NCBI GenBank assembly: GCA_937959375.1
Contig: CALGLS010000311.1
Coordinates: forward strand, 1 to 6,631
Source of the DNA: an uncultured Saprospiraceae bacterium
Lineage (GTDB): Bacteria > Bacteroidota > Bacteroidia > Chitinophagales > Saprospiraceae
DNA length: 6,631 nt
Direction: 5' to 3'
The notes under the pieces were generated by a model, which worked only from the letters and a program-made list of their open reading frames with translations, searched no databases and was not told the origin of the DNA. The translations under genes and the position numbers were made by a program. Shown piece by piece: positions 6,631 to 6,631 of this stretch (its first letter is position 1; every line of letters starts with the position of its first letter).

Positions 6631-6631
6631 T

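Overview
The window looks like a chromosomal stretch of a Bacteroidota bacterium (Flavobacteriia or Saprospiria-like). The evidence is low GC, little recognisable Shine-Dalgarno sequence ahead of the genes, a 7TMR-DISM-type histidine kinase, an ExbD-like protein with the C-terminal pattern of Bacteroidota ExbD, a DUF7003-like protein, and a promoter matching the TTTG / TAnnTTTG pattern of this phylum. The species cannot be named from the sequence.

All six protein genes I can support are on the minus strand, so the reading order runs from high to low coordinates. At 6433-5228 is a MalY/PatB-type PLP-dependent C-S lyase (cystathionine beta-lyase-like). A 113-base gap with a Bacteroidota-type promoter and a REP-like palindrome leads to a ten-helix DUF418/HGSNAT-like membrane protein (5114-4038). 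A 235-base gap carries degenerate TCAAGY hexamer repeats and a nested inverted repeat, and is followed by a DUF7003-like protein of unknown function (3802-3092, GTG start). A 105-base gap with another copy of the hexamer repeat leads to a flavodoxin-fold NAD(P)H oxidoreductase (2986-2384). This is closely followed by a small lipoprotein with an ExbD-like periplasmic domain and an octaproline tail (2369-1698). After 93 bases comes a 7TMR-DISM sensor histidine kinase (1604 to the left edge), which is cut before its ATPase domain.

The only convincing co-transcribed pair is the oxidoreductase and the ExbD-like lipoprotein. The other genes are separated by about 90-235 bases and do not form an obvious pathway, so this reads as a mixed housekeeping/accessory neighbourhood and not a defence island.

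The most unusual material is in the intergenic DNA. Upstream of the C-S lyase, about 165 bases (6466-6630) form one long imperfect palindrome with a perfect 13-base outer arm, like a foldback or MITE element. The TCAANN hexamer repeats lie on both sides of the DUF7003-like gene. A REP-like element lies between promoter and start codon of the membrane protein gene. I found no CRISPR array, tRNA, rRNA, transposase or recognisable novel multi-gene system.
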